Translations under genes and position numbers: made by a program
From: Alitta virens
Taxonomy: Eukaryota; Annelida; Polychaeta; Phyllodocida; Nereididae
Assembly (NCBI GenBank): GCA_932294295.1
Contig: OW028580.1
Coordinates: forward strand, 29,576,396 to 29,640,395
Direction: 5' to 3'
DNA: 64,000 bases
Part shown: in pieces, positions 40,401 through 50,423 of the stretch
How positions within the stretch are numbered: position 1 is the first letter of the stretch
Layout: every line of letters begins with the position of its first letter
The notes under the pieces: generated by a model
Seen by the model: the letters and a program-made list of their open reading frames with translations, nothing else
Databases searched by the model: none
Told to the model about the DNA's origin: nothing

Positions 40401-43400
40401 CACAAACGTTAATAATTGAGAGCATGCATAGATATCAATGAGATTAATTTATATATTTAAGGAGTCAAGTTTATATTATTAGTTAATAAAATACTCTAAA
40501 ATAAACGCAGAAAAGGAAGTGGACATTTGTGGTTGAATTTGGCAAAATGGCTGTACTCAGATACGATGGCATGAATAACGCGAATTAATTTGCTTAATGT
40601 AGTACTACCGTATATTTCATCATTTCAGTATAATATCAAATTTATGATATTGTGTGAAATAGTTGATTTTATTTTTGTCCGGCGATACCAATGTTGTTGC
40701 TATAAATAAATTCAGGAAGTATTCTCTATATAAACCAAATTAATATAAAAATTAAAAAAAAAAAAGTAGTCAGTATATGAAAGAGCGTATATTATTATGT
40801 ATGTCAAATATTTGGTGCTTGTTGAAATATCCACTTTTAGTATGTATAGAGTCATTCAAGGCATGGTTGGATGGGCAGAGTGTAAATGTATTTGCATTTG
40901 CATCCATAAACACGGCTCTTGCTATTAGACCCTTGTAGACTGAACGGCCTAGGGCCTAAGGGCCTCCTGCCTTTGCAATTAAAATATTTCTTGTATAATG
41001 ACACTCAATGCTTTATTTATCTATTTAAAATTGGCCTAGTTTGTGTGCCTCCAAATGGATTCTAAATTAGCACGAAATTAGCCTTAATTGTAATATTCAA
41101 TAGGAAATTGCAAAAAAGGGGGTTATGTTAGTTAATTGTAGATCTATCTATCTATCTATCTATCTATCTAACTATTATCTGTCTATCTGTCTATCTGTCT
41201 ACTTACCTACCTAGCTATCTAACTACCTGGCTGTCTGGCTGTCTATCTGTCTATCTGTCTATCTATCTATCTATCTATCTCTATCTATCTATTCTCGTAT
41301 CTTATGAAAATAAGTAAGTAAGGAAGTATTACTAATCAGACCTTTCATTTCATTCATTGATTCATTGATTCATTCATTCATTCAGTGTGTTTGAGGATTT
41401 AGAAATGAGTTTAAAGAGAAATGTTGTCATGGCATTATTGACGTTATCTGATAGCTCTATTTGCTCTGGCCTCTTATCTCATTCTTTCGTCCCATCGATA
41501 ATGATAAAGTCATAAAAATTGATATAATTACTTAAAAACGCCTCATAATACTATCTAAAGCTTGGCTAATTAAAATGAAAGTTTGCCACATGTTATTAAC
41601 TAAGTTTTATAAATGCCTTGTGGTATTGTAATAATTATATATGCATGGTGTTGTATTTCATGTAATTAAATATTCATGATTGCCAACTACACATTTTCTC
41701 TCATCAATCAAAGTAAAATACCAGATTTTTTTCCCGAAATGAATCATCGTTATGTGAATAATTTTTTGATAATTTTTAAGATCATGCATGTACAGTAATT
41801 GCTCTCACGTAGACAGGGTAAAAATTTAGTCATAAATAATCTGTTTGATATATTATATTTTTATTAAATGAAAGAATTGTCACAATATAGATCCTCTTTC
41901 ATAGATAAATGCCAGTAATGCTTAATTTATTAGTCAGATTTTCAAAAATGGTCGCCACATGGGGTCATATTTGGAACATTCCATGTTTTTGTGACCTTTG
42001 TATTGGTTTTAAATGACGAAGCAATTATTGTTGAACCCCGCTAGAAAGACCACGTGGGGAACTTTTAAGAGTCTTATTAAGGGAGAGGTGTCCTTATATA
42101 ATAGTGAGGTAGAATATAATGTGGATTCTAAGAAGAGATTTTGTTGCATTTTGGTCTTTATCGTGAGGTGGTCTTAAAAACTGGGTTCTGTAGTATAACA
42201 GTTGTACAACTGTTGTTGACAATTATACTCTATTCATATTAATCTCTAATTTGGTCATTTTTTTAATACATGATTATTAATTTATATTGAAATTTTATCA
42301 CATGGATATATTTTAATACAACGTCCTGTTTAAAAGATCAAGTGACACAGTATCTACAGCCTGGGTTTTTGCTCGCCTAAATTGTACTATTTCTGTCAGA
42401 TGCAAAGTAAAGCAAACATGGAATTCAGATAAACACGCCAGGAGGAATTTATGGTTTTGAAACTGTACTATGACATCGATTTTTTTTTTTAATGTTTCAA
42501 TATTGTGCCATAAAATCGTGGAAAGTATTTAAGATATTTTTATTTTATTAGCTAAATGTAAAATAAATTTGTAATGTTCTACCCATAATTTAAGTCATGC
42601 CTAACTGAAAAATATATTTTTAAGGGAGTGTTTAATTTTATTATTTTTTTCAGGGTAATTATGCAAGGTTGGGTAATTGGGTAGGGGTGCATTTAGGGGT
42701 GAAATTAAGTGGAATTGCATCGAATAGGGCAGAGACAAAAGCCAGGGTATTTCATGAATCGATCCCAAAAGCGTGTATGTTTCTAATAGTGAATGTTGGC
42801 ACAGAGCCAAAAGCTGTAAGCCTCCAGTTGGGGGGGGGGGGGGGGGGGGGGGGGCTACTCTCAAATATATTAAGTTGTCATAAAGTTAATTTATTTACGT
42901 CTTAATTTAGAATATTAAAAAAATTCCAACTGTGGCTTTAGGATGTGTCAGGACTGAAGTTTAATGAGATTGTTCAATCGTTTGAGCTTTTGTTCTTAAT
43001 TTTTGACCCAGAAAATATTCCTGACCCAGAAATCTTTTTTATGAATAATGAAATATGATAAGTCACAGATAAACAAAGGCTCGAAACAAAACATTTTCAA
43101 ACGTCAGCTCAGTTCATTGCTATGAAAAGTAAAATGCTTTGCTGTATGGTTGAATTTAGAAAATATAATATGAGGAAAAAAGAAAATCTATACTTTTTAA
43201 TTTCATTCAGTACATTAATGATATTTATTACAATATTTTTTGCTTTAGTGTTACTAGGCATGTAGAATAGTAAAAGCAGACTGAGATCTATTTTATCTTT
43301 TGCCCTAAAGCCAGGGAGCTTGCTCAGTCGAATGCAAGGCTGGTCCTCTCAGGGGAAATTTGTCGACTCATACCCTTATAATTGGCTGTAATAAATAGCA

Positions 43401-46400
43401 GGGCCTAATTCCCCACCCCAAATAGGCCAGAATAACCCTTTTACTGACTCTCCATACTTTTACTATCGTCCTTTGTATTCATTTGTCTGTACATGAATTT
43501 TTAAAGCGTTAAAATGAAAATGTTATGCGTTATTCGGATGATTTAATATGCACAACGCTTTCTTTTTAATGGCAATTATAGATTTTTCTCATTTTTACAG
43601 TTTTTATTTTCATTCTGCAGTTATTGATTTCTTCACGCTGCGCTGTTATTCTGTTTGAACATGAATATTATCAAGAATTCATTATTTTTACACAAAATAA
43701 TATTATGTTAATCGATTAATTCAGAATAGATAGTTGCGAATCTCTTTAATATTTTAAGAATAATTTGTTCTTTTCTTGAGATTACTTCTCATAAAATTTC
43801 AAACAATTATAATAGAATATTTGGAGATTAAAAATGATGTCCTATATATTATATATCATGAGAGTGTCCCCCTGAGCTAGGTAGTAGGCCTGTGTCTTTG
43901 TTCAAACTATTCAACACTTTTACTACCCATTCGAGAGAAAAAATCTGGGAGAAAAAAAAAAGTCTCCAAATCTTATGCACAGTCACCATCGTACCTTTTG
44001 TGAACAATAATCTCACTATCCCTGGCTAAAAATTTCTGGAAAATTATACATTTAATAGCCTGTGAGGCTGCTGGATATTTGATTTGGGCTGCAGTGTGGT
44101 TTCTGTGCTATAAATAACTCAGGCCCTGTGCTGTCAGTGGCCACTCTATTAATTTAACTCTACATACTGGCTACTATTAGCTGTCATGTGCCCTTTATAC
44201 ATGTTGAAACATTAATATTGTACAGAAATGCAATATTTATATTATTAAAATACACACTGAATTTTCGTGTTAAATTTGCTAATTCATTGATCTTTGAGAC
44301 CTGAACATTATCTTGAACACCAACTTGTCAGAAAACATAAAAATTTAATGTCTTCGTATATAAAAAATTCTAGAAGGCCTAATTCCATGGAGTTTTGGTA
44401 ATGAAAGGAAGGAATTGTTCGCTCTACTGGAAGGGAATTAATTCGATTGTGACGTGTGTGTGTGTGACGTCATCTTCGTCTAAAAATAGTCGGCGTAGAT
44501 TATTCTGATAGACTGATATTTTGACAAGCATTTATTTAGTCAATATAAAATATAAGGAGCCATATACAAAATGACTGAATATATTAATATTATATATATA
44601 CAAATACATTGCAATAATTAATGTATCATATGTGATATTATTGTGCTATATATATAGCTGTGTTTTGTGAGGAATAAAGCGTGTTTGGACGTACAAATGT
44701 AATTCACTTGGGGCAGCTGCCAGTTATGTTGTGCCAGCCATGTTACATGTACTGAAAAGGCAGAGAAGAAAATGTGAAATTTGATATATACGCACCAGAG
44801 GTGAATTACTCTATATACAAGCCTCCACTAACACCCCCCCCCCCCCCCCATGCCACGTAACTCTTCGATATTTGTTAATAATTGATTAGCTACACTAATA
44901 ATTACATGTAATTTATTACATAAATTACTAAGCGTGTAGATACATGTTTTGGATTTATTCTGAATTTCATGATGTGACTGATTTGGAATTTCCAGTCACA
45001 ACAAGATTTATTGTAAAACCATATTGAGTTTAATATCAGATATGTGTAATTAAATATTTGTGGCCCATATAATAGTTGGTGAATCATTCATGAATTGTGC
45101 ATTACAGCATTCTGTGGTGTGCATAATGGTTTGGTATTACCAATACACAATGACTACATTTACTATTGATGGTTTTTGTACACAATTTATTTTGTCCAAT
45201 TATAGTTCAAAAGGCTGATGAGACATAATATAATATAATATAATATAATATAATATTATATTATATTATATTATATTATATTATATTATATGATATTATA
45301 TGATATGATATGATATGATATATAATCATGAAAATTATTGTGAATATAATGAAGTAAATCAATATGGTTGATAAAAAATAATTCGGTTGCTGCATGGTGC
45401 TGGCAAATGCTATAAATTGTATAAAAAGAAAGTAGAAATTATGAAAATCAATAAATGTAGGGAGCATTCATGCAGTCACATGTCATATTATTGATTTTGT
45501 AGAGAATAATTGGAGTGAAGAGATGGCAGCCATTTGTAATTTCATCTAAATAAAGCCAGGGCTATAAGCTGCCTCAAAGAAGGTCTCTCCTGACCTCAGC
45601 TTTGATTATTGACCCTGCAAATATTCCATTCTCCATCATCCTTATTAGCTCTAATATATGCCATAAATTGCTTCTCTTTATATTTATATGACAATAACAG
45701 TGATAACACCATTTTTATTGAATGTATATAAAATAGAACCACAAATACTACCAGCAGTAATTTGGTAGAGTGAGCTCTTACAATTTGTAGTTTGTGGCGC
45801 TGAATATAGATGGCAGCAGTTGTGCTTGCAAGCCTCAAGACCTTGCACGGGGCCATAATGTTTTTCCAGTCACCACAAACCTGCATGGGGACGTTGTGCC
45901 TCAGTATGCGCCTTCCTTTCCATCATTATTGCTTCCAGAGTGCCTTTTTTTTTTTTTTTTTTTTTTTGCCTCCAATTTTTCTTCTCTTTTCCCTTCACAG
46001 GATCCTTAATGAAAATACTGCTGCAACGTTTTTTTTCTTTTTTTATGGTCCATTTGCTTTTTTTTGTTCCCTGTTGTAACAGACCAATAATAGTGGAAAG
46101 ATAAACAAATTAAACTGAGACTGCCCTCATTAGGGTTGTAATATGTTGTTCAAAGTATAAGCACATATATCCACCATTTCTATCGGTATAATGTATTAAA
46201 TTTATAATTAGAAAGGGGAAAAATTATGAGAAAATATTTAGGAGCTGGCATATGTTTCATAATATTATATATCTATAGTTTTAATTGTGTTATACCATCA
46301 AGTGATGTCATTTTCTCTCATTTAGGTCTCAATGTGTAAATTTACCAAAGAACATAACATAATTTTTCAGATTCTCCGCATTGTATTAGCTTAATTTATT

Positions 46401-49400
46401 GTTACAACGAAATGTTTCTTTGTGTTTCAGAGGTGAAGAAAGAAAACACGAAAGAGATCTCGACGGAGGAGGATGGACCTCAAGTCAAGGTGCTCAGTTA
46501 CCCACAGTATTGCCGCTTCATGGCCACCCTCAAGAGATTAGAAAAGGTGGGGTTTTTATTGTGTTAATCTGTTCTAATTAAAATTATCATGATGAGGCAT
46601 TAAACTGCAGCTTCATTCATCTGCATATTTGAGGATACACCTTTCACATTTAACCTTATTTTTTGCCTTTTCTTCTCCAGGTTGAAGACTCCTGGCTGAA
46701 GTCAGCCCTAGTTTGTGCCCTTGGAGGTCTCAGCATCAGAGGTCCTGGAAAGGTTTATGTGACATTTTGCCGAGACACCATTTGCCACCATGACCTGGCC
46801 GACCACGAGTTTAGACAAGACCACCTGGGTGAGTTGTAGCAATGAATCGAGGAAAAAATTAATCATAAAGGAAAACATGGAAAACATCCTCATTAAATTA
46901 ATTATTATCGCTTCGCCTGTAAATGTTGAAAGGAAGTCTTGCAATGGATTGAAATTCATCATTAAGCCACTTTTGGAAACTTAATTTTTATTGCATGACG
47001 TTCTGTATTTTTCAGCTCCAAATCTGAAAGGACGGCCGCGGAAGAAAAAGTCAAAATCCAAATCTGGAAATGGCGACTCAGACTCAAATGAATCAGATGT
47101 CAGCTTCGAAATCAGCAACAGTAGCAGCAGCAGATCAAGGGTAAGTCTGTGGCCGATAGGATGGGAGGTGCTGCCATCTTGTGGAAAATGTAGAAAGTAA
47201 TGGTGTTAAAAGTGCAGTGAAATAATGCAAAATGAAACACTATATCAGATTAATGAAATGTCTCTTCATAAAAGTTTTCTTTTATATATTTGTTGAAATG
47301 GTCTGTACTTATACATTTCACTATTGCTTTTTTAGGAGCCATCAAGTCGTAGACACGCCAGACAAATTGCTCAACAGCAGGATTGTAAAGAGGAAGCTCA
47401 GTTTTTGGAAAATCTCTACAGTTTCATGCGGAAGCGAAACACTCCAATCGATCGTGTTCCTTCACTTGGCTTCAAGCAATGTGAGTTTGTCTATACTAAA
47501 GGTCAATATATAGAAGTAATATATGATTGTTAAGGAAGGTTTTCAGACATTCCTAATTAGGTAGTGGTGTTGGACTGTCACTGATGATGTCATGGACTCC
47601 ATTGTCATAGTCTTATAGCCATTGATCCTTCTATAGTGATCTGGTAGATTTACCATACACTACTCTTTGATAACGGTAAGTGTCACTGATGATTTTTACT
47701 GTCTCTCTTTCAGTGGACCTCTACGCTTTCTACATGTGTGCGGCGAAGTACGGAGGTTATGAGACAGTTACACAAAAACGCTTATGGAAACATATCTACG
47801 ACAAACTAGGGGGTAACCCAGGGAGCACAAGTGCCGCCACCTGCACAAGAAGACATTATGAAAGGTGGGTGAAATTAAAAATACTGTAACTCAAATTGTA
47901 TTTTACTATTTTCATGTCTGGAAATGCACAAGAATTAATTTGCAATGCCATTGCAATTAGGTGAATATTTTAAGCAAAAAGACTGTGCTGTGCTTTCAGG
48001 TTATTGTTAGCATATGAAAGACATCTTAACCATGAAAAACGAGCGAACAAGGTGAAAATGGACAAACCCAGAAAGGGTCAGAATTGTCTTCTTAATAGCA
48101 AAGAAATGACCTTCAAACATGAGAGGAACCACATGAATAATCATCACCAAGTCCTATCCCAGGTCAGTAAAACTAAGGTCACCCACTCACCAATTAAGGG
48201 TTCTCATAATATAACTTGTGAAGGATTAACCACATGTTTTATTTATTTGAATACAACTTGCCAAGGAATGAACTGGTCTTGTCATTTGTTAATGTACTTT
48301 AACATTCTTTGCAAATTACAGGGTAAATTTAAGTCAGAGGAAATGAAATGGGAACAAGTCAGAAAACACAGTTTAATGGAAGAAAGAGTGAGTGATATTT
48401 AAATACGTAAACAACAGCATAGTTAAAGTGGCATGAAATTTAGAGATACTAGATGAATTTACAAATTGTAAAAAAAAAAGAATTTTGTTTTTCCAGCCCA
48501 AATTGGGACTCCATCTTGCTGTTAGAAAGCCAATCAAACAGGAAGGAGATGAGTGTGAAGAAATGCGATGGGAAAAGATTAGGAAAAATAGCTTAATGGA
48601 AGATAAGGTAAGAAACAATTGCTGTTTCTGTAAAAAAAAAGGAATTTTTTAATCGCAATTTTCTAAATTCAGTTGTAATTGAATTTAACTGTTTGCTGAA
48701 GTGAACAATGTCATGAAAACTAATATTAATGCAATATTTTACAGCCAAAACTGGGGCTCAGTCACGGAGTGAGAAATACCGTAAGACGTGAGCTGGAGAT
48801 GAGGCAAAAAGTCAGAAGCGTCAAACCAGAAGATGGTTTGCATGAATCTGCCTTGAACTACACAAAACCAGATGAATCCAGTCATCCCAACAGATTGTCT
48901 AACTATGGACCAGTGAATGGGCAGCCCATGGCTGTCAATTTGAACAGAGCACACACACCTGTTAACCAGGATAAATCATCACGAAATGTTGTTCAGTTAA
49001 CCTCCTTGCATCCAAATGTCAGGGCTGTTCCGTTGTTCACCGGACAGACAACCTCTCTGCCCCCAAGTGTTCCTTCCTCATCGCCTCGTTCATTAGATCT
49101 CAAAATTAACGGTCGACCAAGTGTGATTCAGCGTGTGGGCCACAGTTCCAATGGTATGGTGGGCCACCCTGTCATTCCCCCCGCAGCTGCTCACACCTTC
49201 CAGCCTAGAAAGACGTCTTATGCAGGTCCCTCTGGCGTGATTGGAATGCCCCCTGCAGCTCATTCCGGCAAGTCTTACACCCTACCCCCTGACACTTACC
49301 CTGGTGCCATCAAACGCCCCAGACTCAATCCTGGCGTACCTAGTTTGCCTTGTAACCCTTTCCCACCGGTCAAATCACAACTTGTGTCTCGACAAAATGA

Positions 49401-50423
49401 TCCAGACCAACCCGTAGACTTCAGTGTAAAGAAACCAAGCGCCACTGCCCCGTTACCCAGTGAGTCTCAATCATCAGCTAATGACACTCCATTGAATTTG
49501 GTGATCCACAAACGACCGTCAGATGAAAAGTCGTCGCCTGTCACAAAAGAAGTGCCCCAAGCCAGACACCAACATGCACCAACTGGCATGAGGCTGAATG
49601 TCAGTCACTCTATCTCATCCCTTGTTCAGCAAAGTCCGCGAGGGGTGGCCAGGGCCCCCATCTTCCACCCGCCCACGGACCCAAAAGTAGCCATGCCAAC
49701 TGCATTACACTCTCCCATGGCCATGTTGCCTACCCCACCTCGTGTTGCAGCTCCCCACAGCATCGCTACATCACCCATCAGAGCGTCGCCCGCAGCTGCC
49801 GGACCCTTTAAGGCATCACCACCTGTTCCTGCTGCCATAGCCAATGACATTCAGATGCCTAACCCTGCTCAGGATGGAAACCTGGTAAGTGAACACATGA
49901 CACTGGAAGATATTTCATCAGATCCAAAACATTCGTAAATTAAATTTTTGATTCTAGTTGTCCACATTTTTTCTCAGGTCTGAAATTAGTAAATTATTGT
50001 CATTAAATTTGTATGACCAAGCTTGGTGTATTCAAATTACCTGAAATTACGATTACAGATCAGAGCCTACGAATTAAAATTTTGTGATGTGGTCCTTCAG
50101 TATAAGGCTTACTTTAAGCCGGTTAGCTTCTTAATATACCATCAAAATATCAGCATCATCGCAATATATTAACATGGTGACTTTTTTTGCAGATCCTGCC
50201 TCAGTATGTGCACCTTCTGCATCCTGCTTTCCCACAACATCCTCTCATGCTGGGAGGATCGCAACCGATGCTTATGACCAACCCCAATCAGGCTCTGGTG
50301 TATGAGGCGCGCCTTCAGTCCACTAAGCTTGAACCTCCTGTATCAAACTGTATGATTGGACCATCCAGCACTTTGTCATATACACCCCAGTTATTCCTGC
50401 CTGCTCAGCAACCGCACACTTGA
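17065..50423 (+). CDS. ARID5B: ARID5 family AT-rich interaction domain protein (ARID5B-like)
   Basis: Nuclear DNA-binding cofactor; vertebrate ARID5B pairs with PHF2 and controls fat, liver and cartilage genes. Exons: 17065-17085, 17288-17545, 30889-31105, 46431-46546, 46681-46828, 47016-47140, 47336-47480, 47714-47864, 48000-48162, 48322-48387, 48497-48607, 48745-49884, 50193-50423. Total 2892 bp, 963 aa. The short first exon (MEGPTIQ) splices to [12 protein letters not shown] just as in the vertebrate protein. The N-terminal BAH-like region covers about residues 8-250. An AT-hook-like GRPRKKK follows at about 258, and the ARID DNA-binding domain at about 310-400 includes [17 protein letters not shown] and [19 protein letters not shown]. 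The long tail holds the RPSVIQ motif, PVDFS and PLNLV (CtBP-type PxDLS variants), and Pro/Ser-rich sequence. A repeated exon module follows the ARID. ARID5A is less likely because of the ARID5B-type tail. Confidence 0.94.
19731..19744. repeat. Poly-C tract
   Basis: About fourteen consecutive C in ARID5 intron 2. Confidence 0.7.
22068..22152. repeat. C-rich homopyrimidine-like tract
   Basis: About 85 bases made mostly of C runs of 7-13 separated by short CT/CATGA words. The minus strand therefore has many G runs and could form G-quadruplexes; the plus strand could form i-motifs. Confidence 0.7.
23111..23262. repeat. Minisatellite, 43-45 bp unit, about 3.5 copies
   Basis: Units start at 23111, 23156, 23199 and 23242 (partial). 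Each begins TTGGAAAATGTACAATAAAT, continues through an AAAT(T/G)TACCC block and an A-rich tract, and ends CAACC. Copies differ mainly in the length of the A run. Confidence 0.9.
25426..25451. repeat. G-rich tract
   Basis: A run of six G, then GGAA, then about thirteen G, inside a GC-richer patch that runs to about 25520. Confidence 0.7.
26840..27183. repeat. (TATC)n microsatellite with TACC/TAGC variants
   Basis: About 345 bases of interrupted TATC repeats, with a longer sub-repeat around CTACTAGCTATATTT that recurs three times (about 26965, 27060, 27140). Confidence 0.9.
27340..27463. repeat. Cluster of poly-C tracts
   Basis: Several C runs (up to about 14) separated by short AT-containing words in ARID5 intron 2. 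Confidence 0.7.
28848..29214. repeat. (TAGA/TAGG)n microsatellite
   Basis: About 365 bases of GATA-type repeat with TAGG variants. It is complementary in sequence to the TATC array at 26840-27183, so the two form an inverted pair about 1.7 kb apart. Confidence 0.9.
30306..30371. repeat. (ATCA)n microsatellite
   Basis: TCAA/ATCA repeats just left of the SINE copy. A shorter related run flanks its right side (30611-30630), followed by TATC repeats to about 30681. Confidence 0.85.
30441..30610 (-). mobile_element. Diverged, shorter SINE copy
   Basis: On the minus strand it opens with CAGCTGGGTGGCCTAGTAG, including box A TGGCCTAGTAG (plus 30592-30602). It shares GAGGCAAGTAAAA.ATCCCACC and ATGGGGTAA with the SINE at 10657-10943. 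Box B has decayed and part of the body is missing. Confidence 0.75.
31690..31708. repeat. G-rich tract
   Basis: Eleven G, A, then six G: a short quadruplex-prone run in ARID5 intron 3. Confidence 0.6.
31962..32442. repeat. (TATC)n microsatellite, about 480 bp
   Basis: Pure TATC at both ends (about 31962-32020 and 32405-32442), with variant-rich centre units such as CTACCTATAATC and CTACCTTTAATC. The variant words recur as higher-order repeats. Confidence 0.92.
33529..33587. repeat. (AT)n microsatellite
   Basis: About 58 bases of alternating AT, bracketed by two copies of TATATTCATTGA (33515-33528 and 33581-33594). Confidence 0.9.
36990..37011. repeat. Poly-T tract
   Basis: About 22 consecutive T in ARID5 intron 3. 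Confidence 0.8.
37349..37398. repeat. (AT)n microsatellite
   Basis: About 50 bases of alternating AT with a single C interruption. Confidence 0.85.
41142..41295. repeat. (TATC)n microsatellite
   Basis: About 150 bases of TATC/TGTC/TACC repeats, followed by a short (ATTC)n run at about 41345-41386. Confidence 0.88.
42830..42854 (+). repeat. Poly-G tract, 25 G
   Basis: Twenty-five uninterrupted G, the longest G run in the window. Confidence 0.85.
44835..44850. repeat. Poly-C tract
   Basis: About fifteen consecutive C in ARID5 intron 3. Confidence 0.7.
45226..45322. repeat. Palindromic (ATAAT)n/(ATTAT)n array then (TGATA)n
   Basis: The left arm 45226-45254 (ATAAT units) is the exact reverse complement of 45255-45283 (ATTAT units), a perfect palindrome of about 58 bases with no spacer. 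TGATA-type pentamers follow to 45322. Confidence 0.9.
45947..45967. repeat. Poly-T tract
   Basis: About 21 T in ARID5 intron 3. Two shorter T runs follow at about 46030 and 46060. Confidence 0.75.
47171..47184 (-). promoter_or_regulatory. CTCF-like word, 13/14, minus orientation
   Basis: The reverse complement CCACAAGATGGCAG fits CCASYAGRKGGCRS except one base (A for Y). It sits 31 bases into the intron after ARID5 exon 6. About one such one-mismatch hit is expected by chance in this window. Confidence 0.25.
48322..48607 (+). repeat. Tandemly repeated exon module in ARID5 (exons 10-11, remnant in 12)
   Basis: Exon 10 ends in [17 protein letters not shown] and exon 11 in [17 protein letters not shown]: 11 of 17 positions identical and most others conservative. 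Exon 11 opens [11 protein letters not shown] and exon 12 opens [11 protein letters not shown], with a decayed third copy ([15 protein letters not shown]) after it. Exons 10 and 11 are both phase 0 on each side, so either can be skipped without a frameshift. This points to local exon duplication. Confidence 0.8.
49885..50192 (+). other. ARID5 intron 12, 308 bp
   Basis: Last intron, strong donor GTAAGT and acceptor TTTTTTTGCAG. Nothing else seen. Confidence 0.8.

Larger units (their letters stand above)
31106..46430 (+). other. ARID5 intron 3, 15.3 kb
   Basis: No gene recognised. AT-rich, with microsatellites and homopolymers listed separately. It holds three of the perfect TGACGTCA elements (32667-32674, 39123-39130, 44465-44472) and a near-CTCF word at 39617-39631. 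In human ARID5B the corresponding early introns are large and contain disease-associated regulatory variants, so long-range enhancers here are plausible but unproven. Confidence 0.7.
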
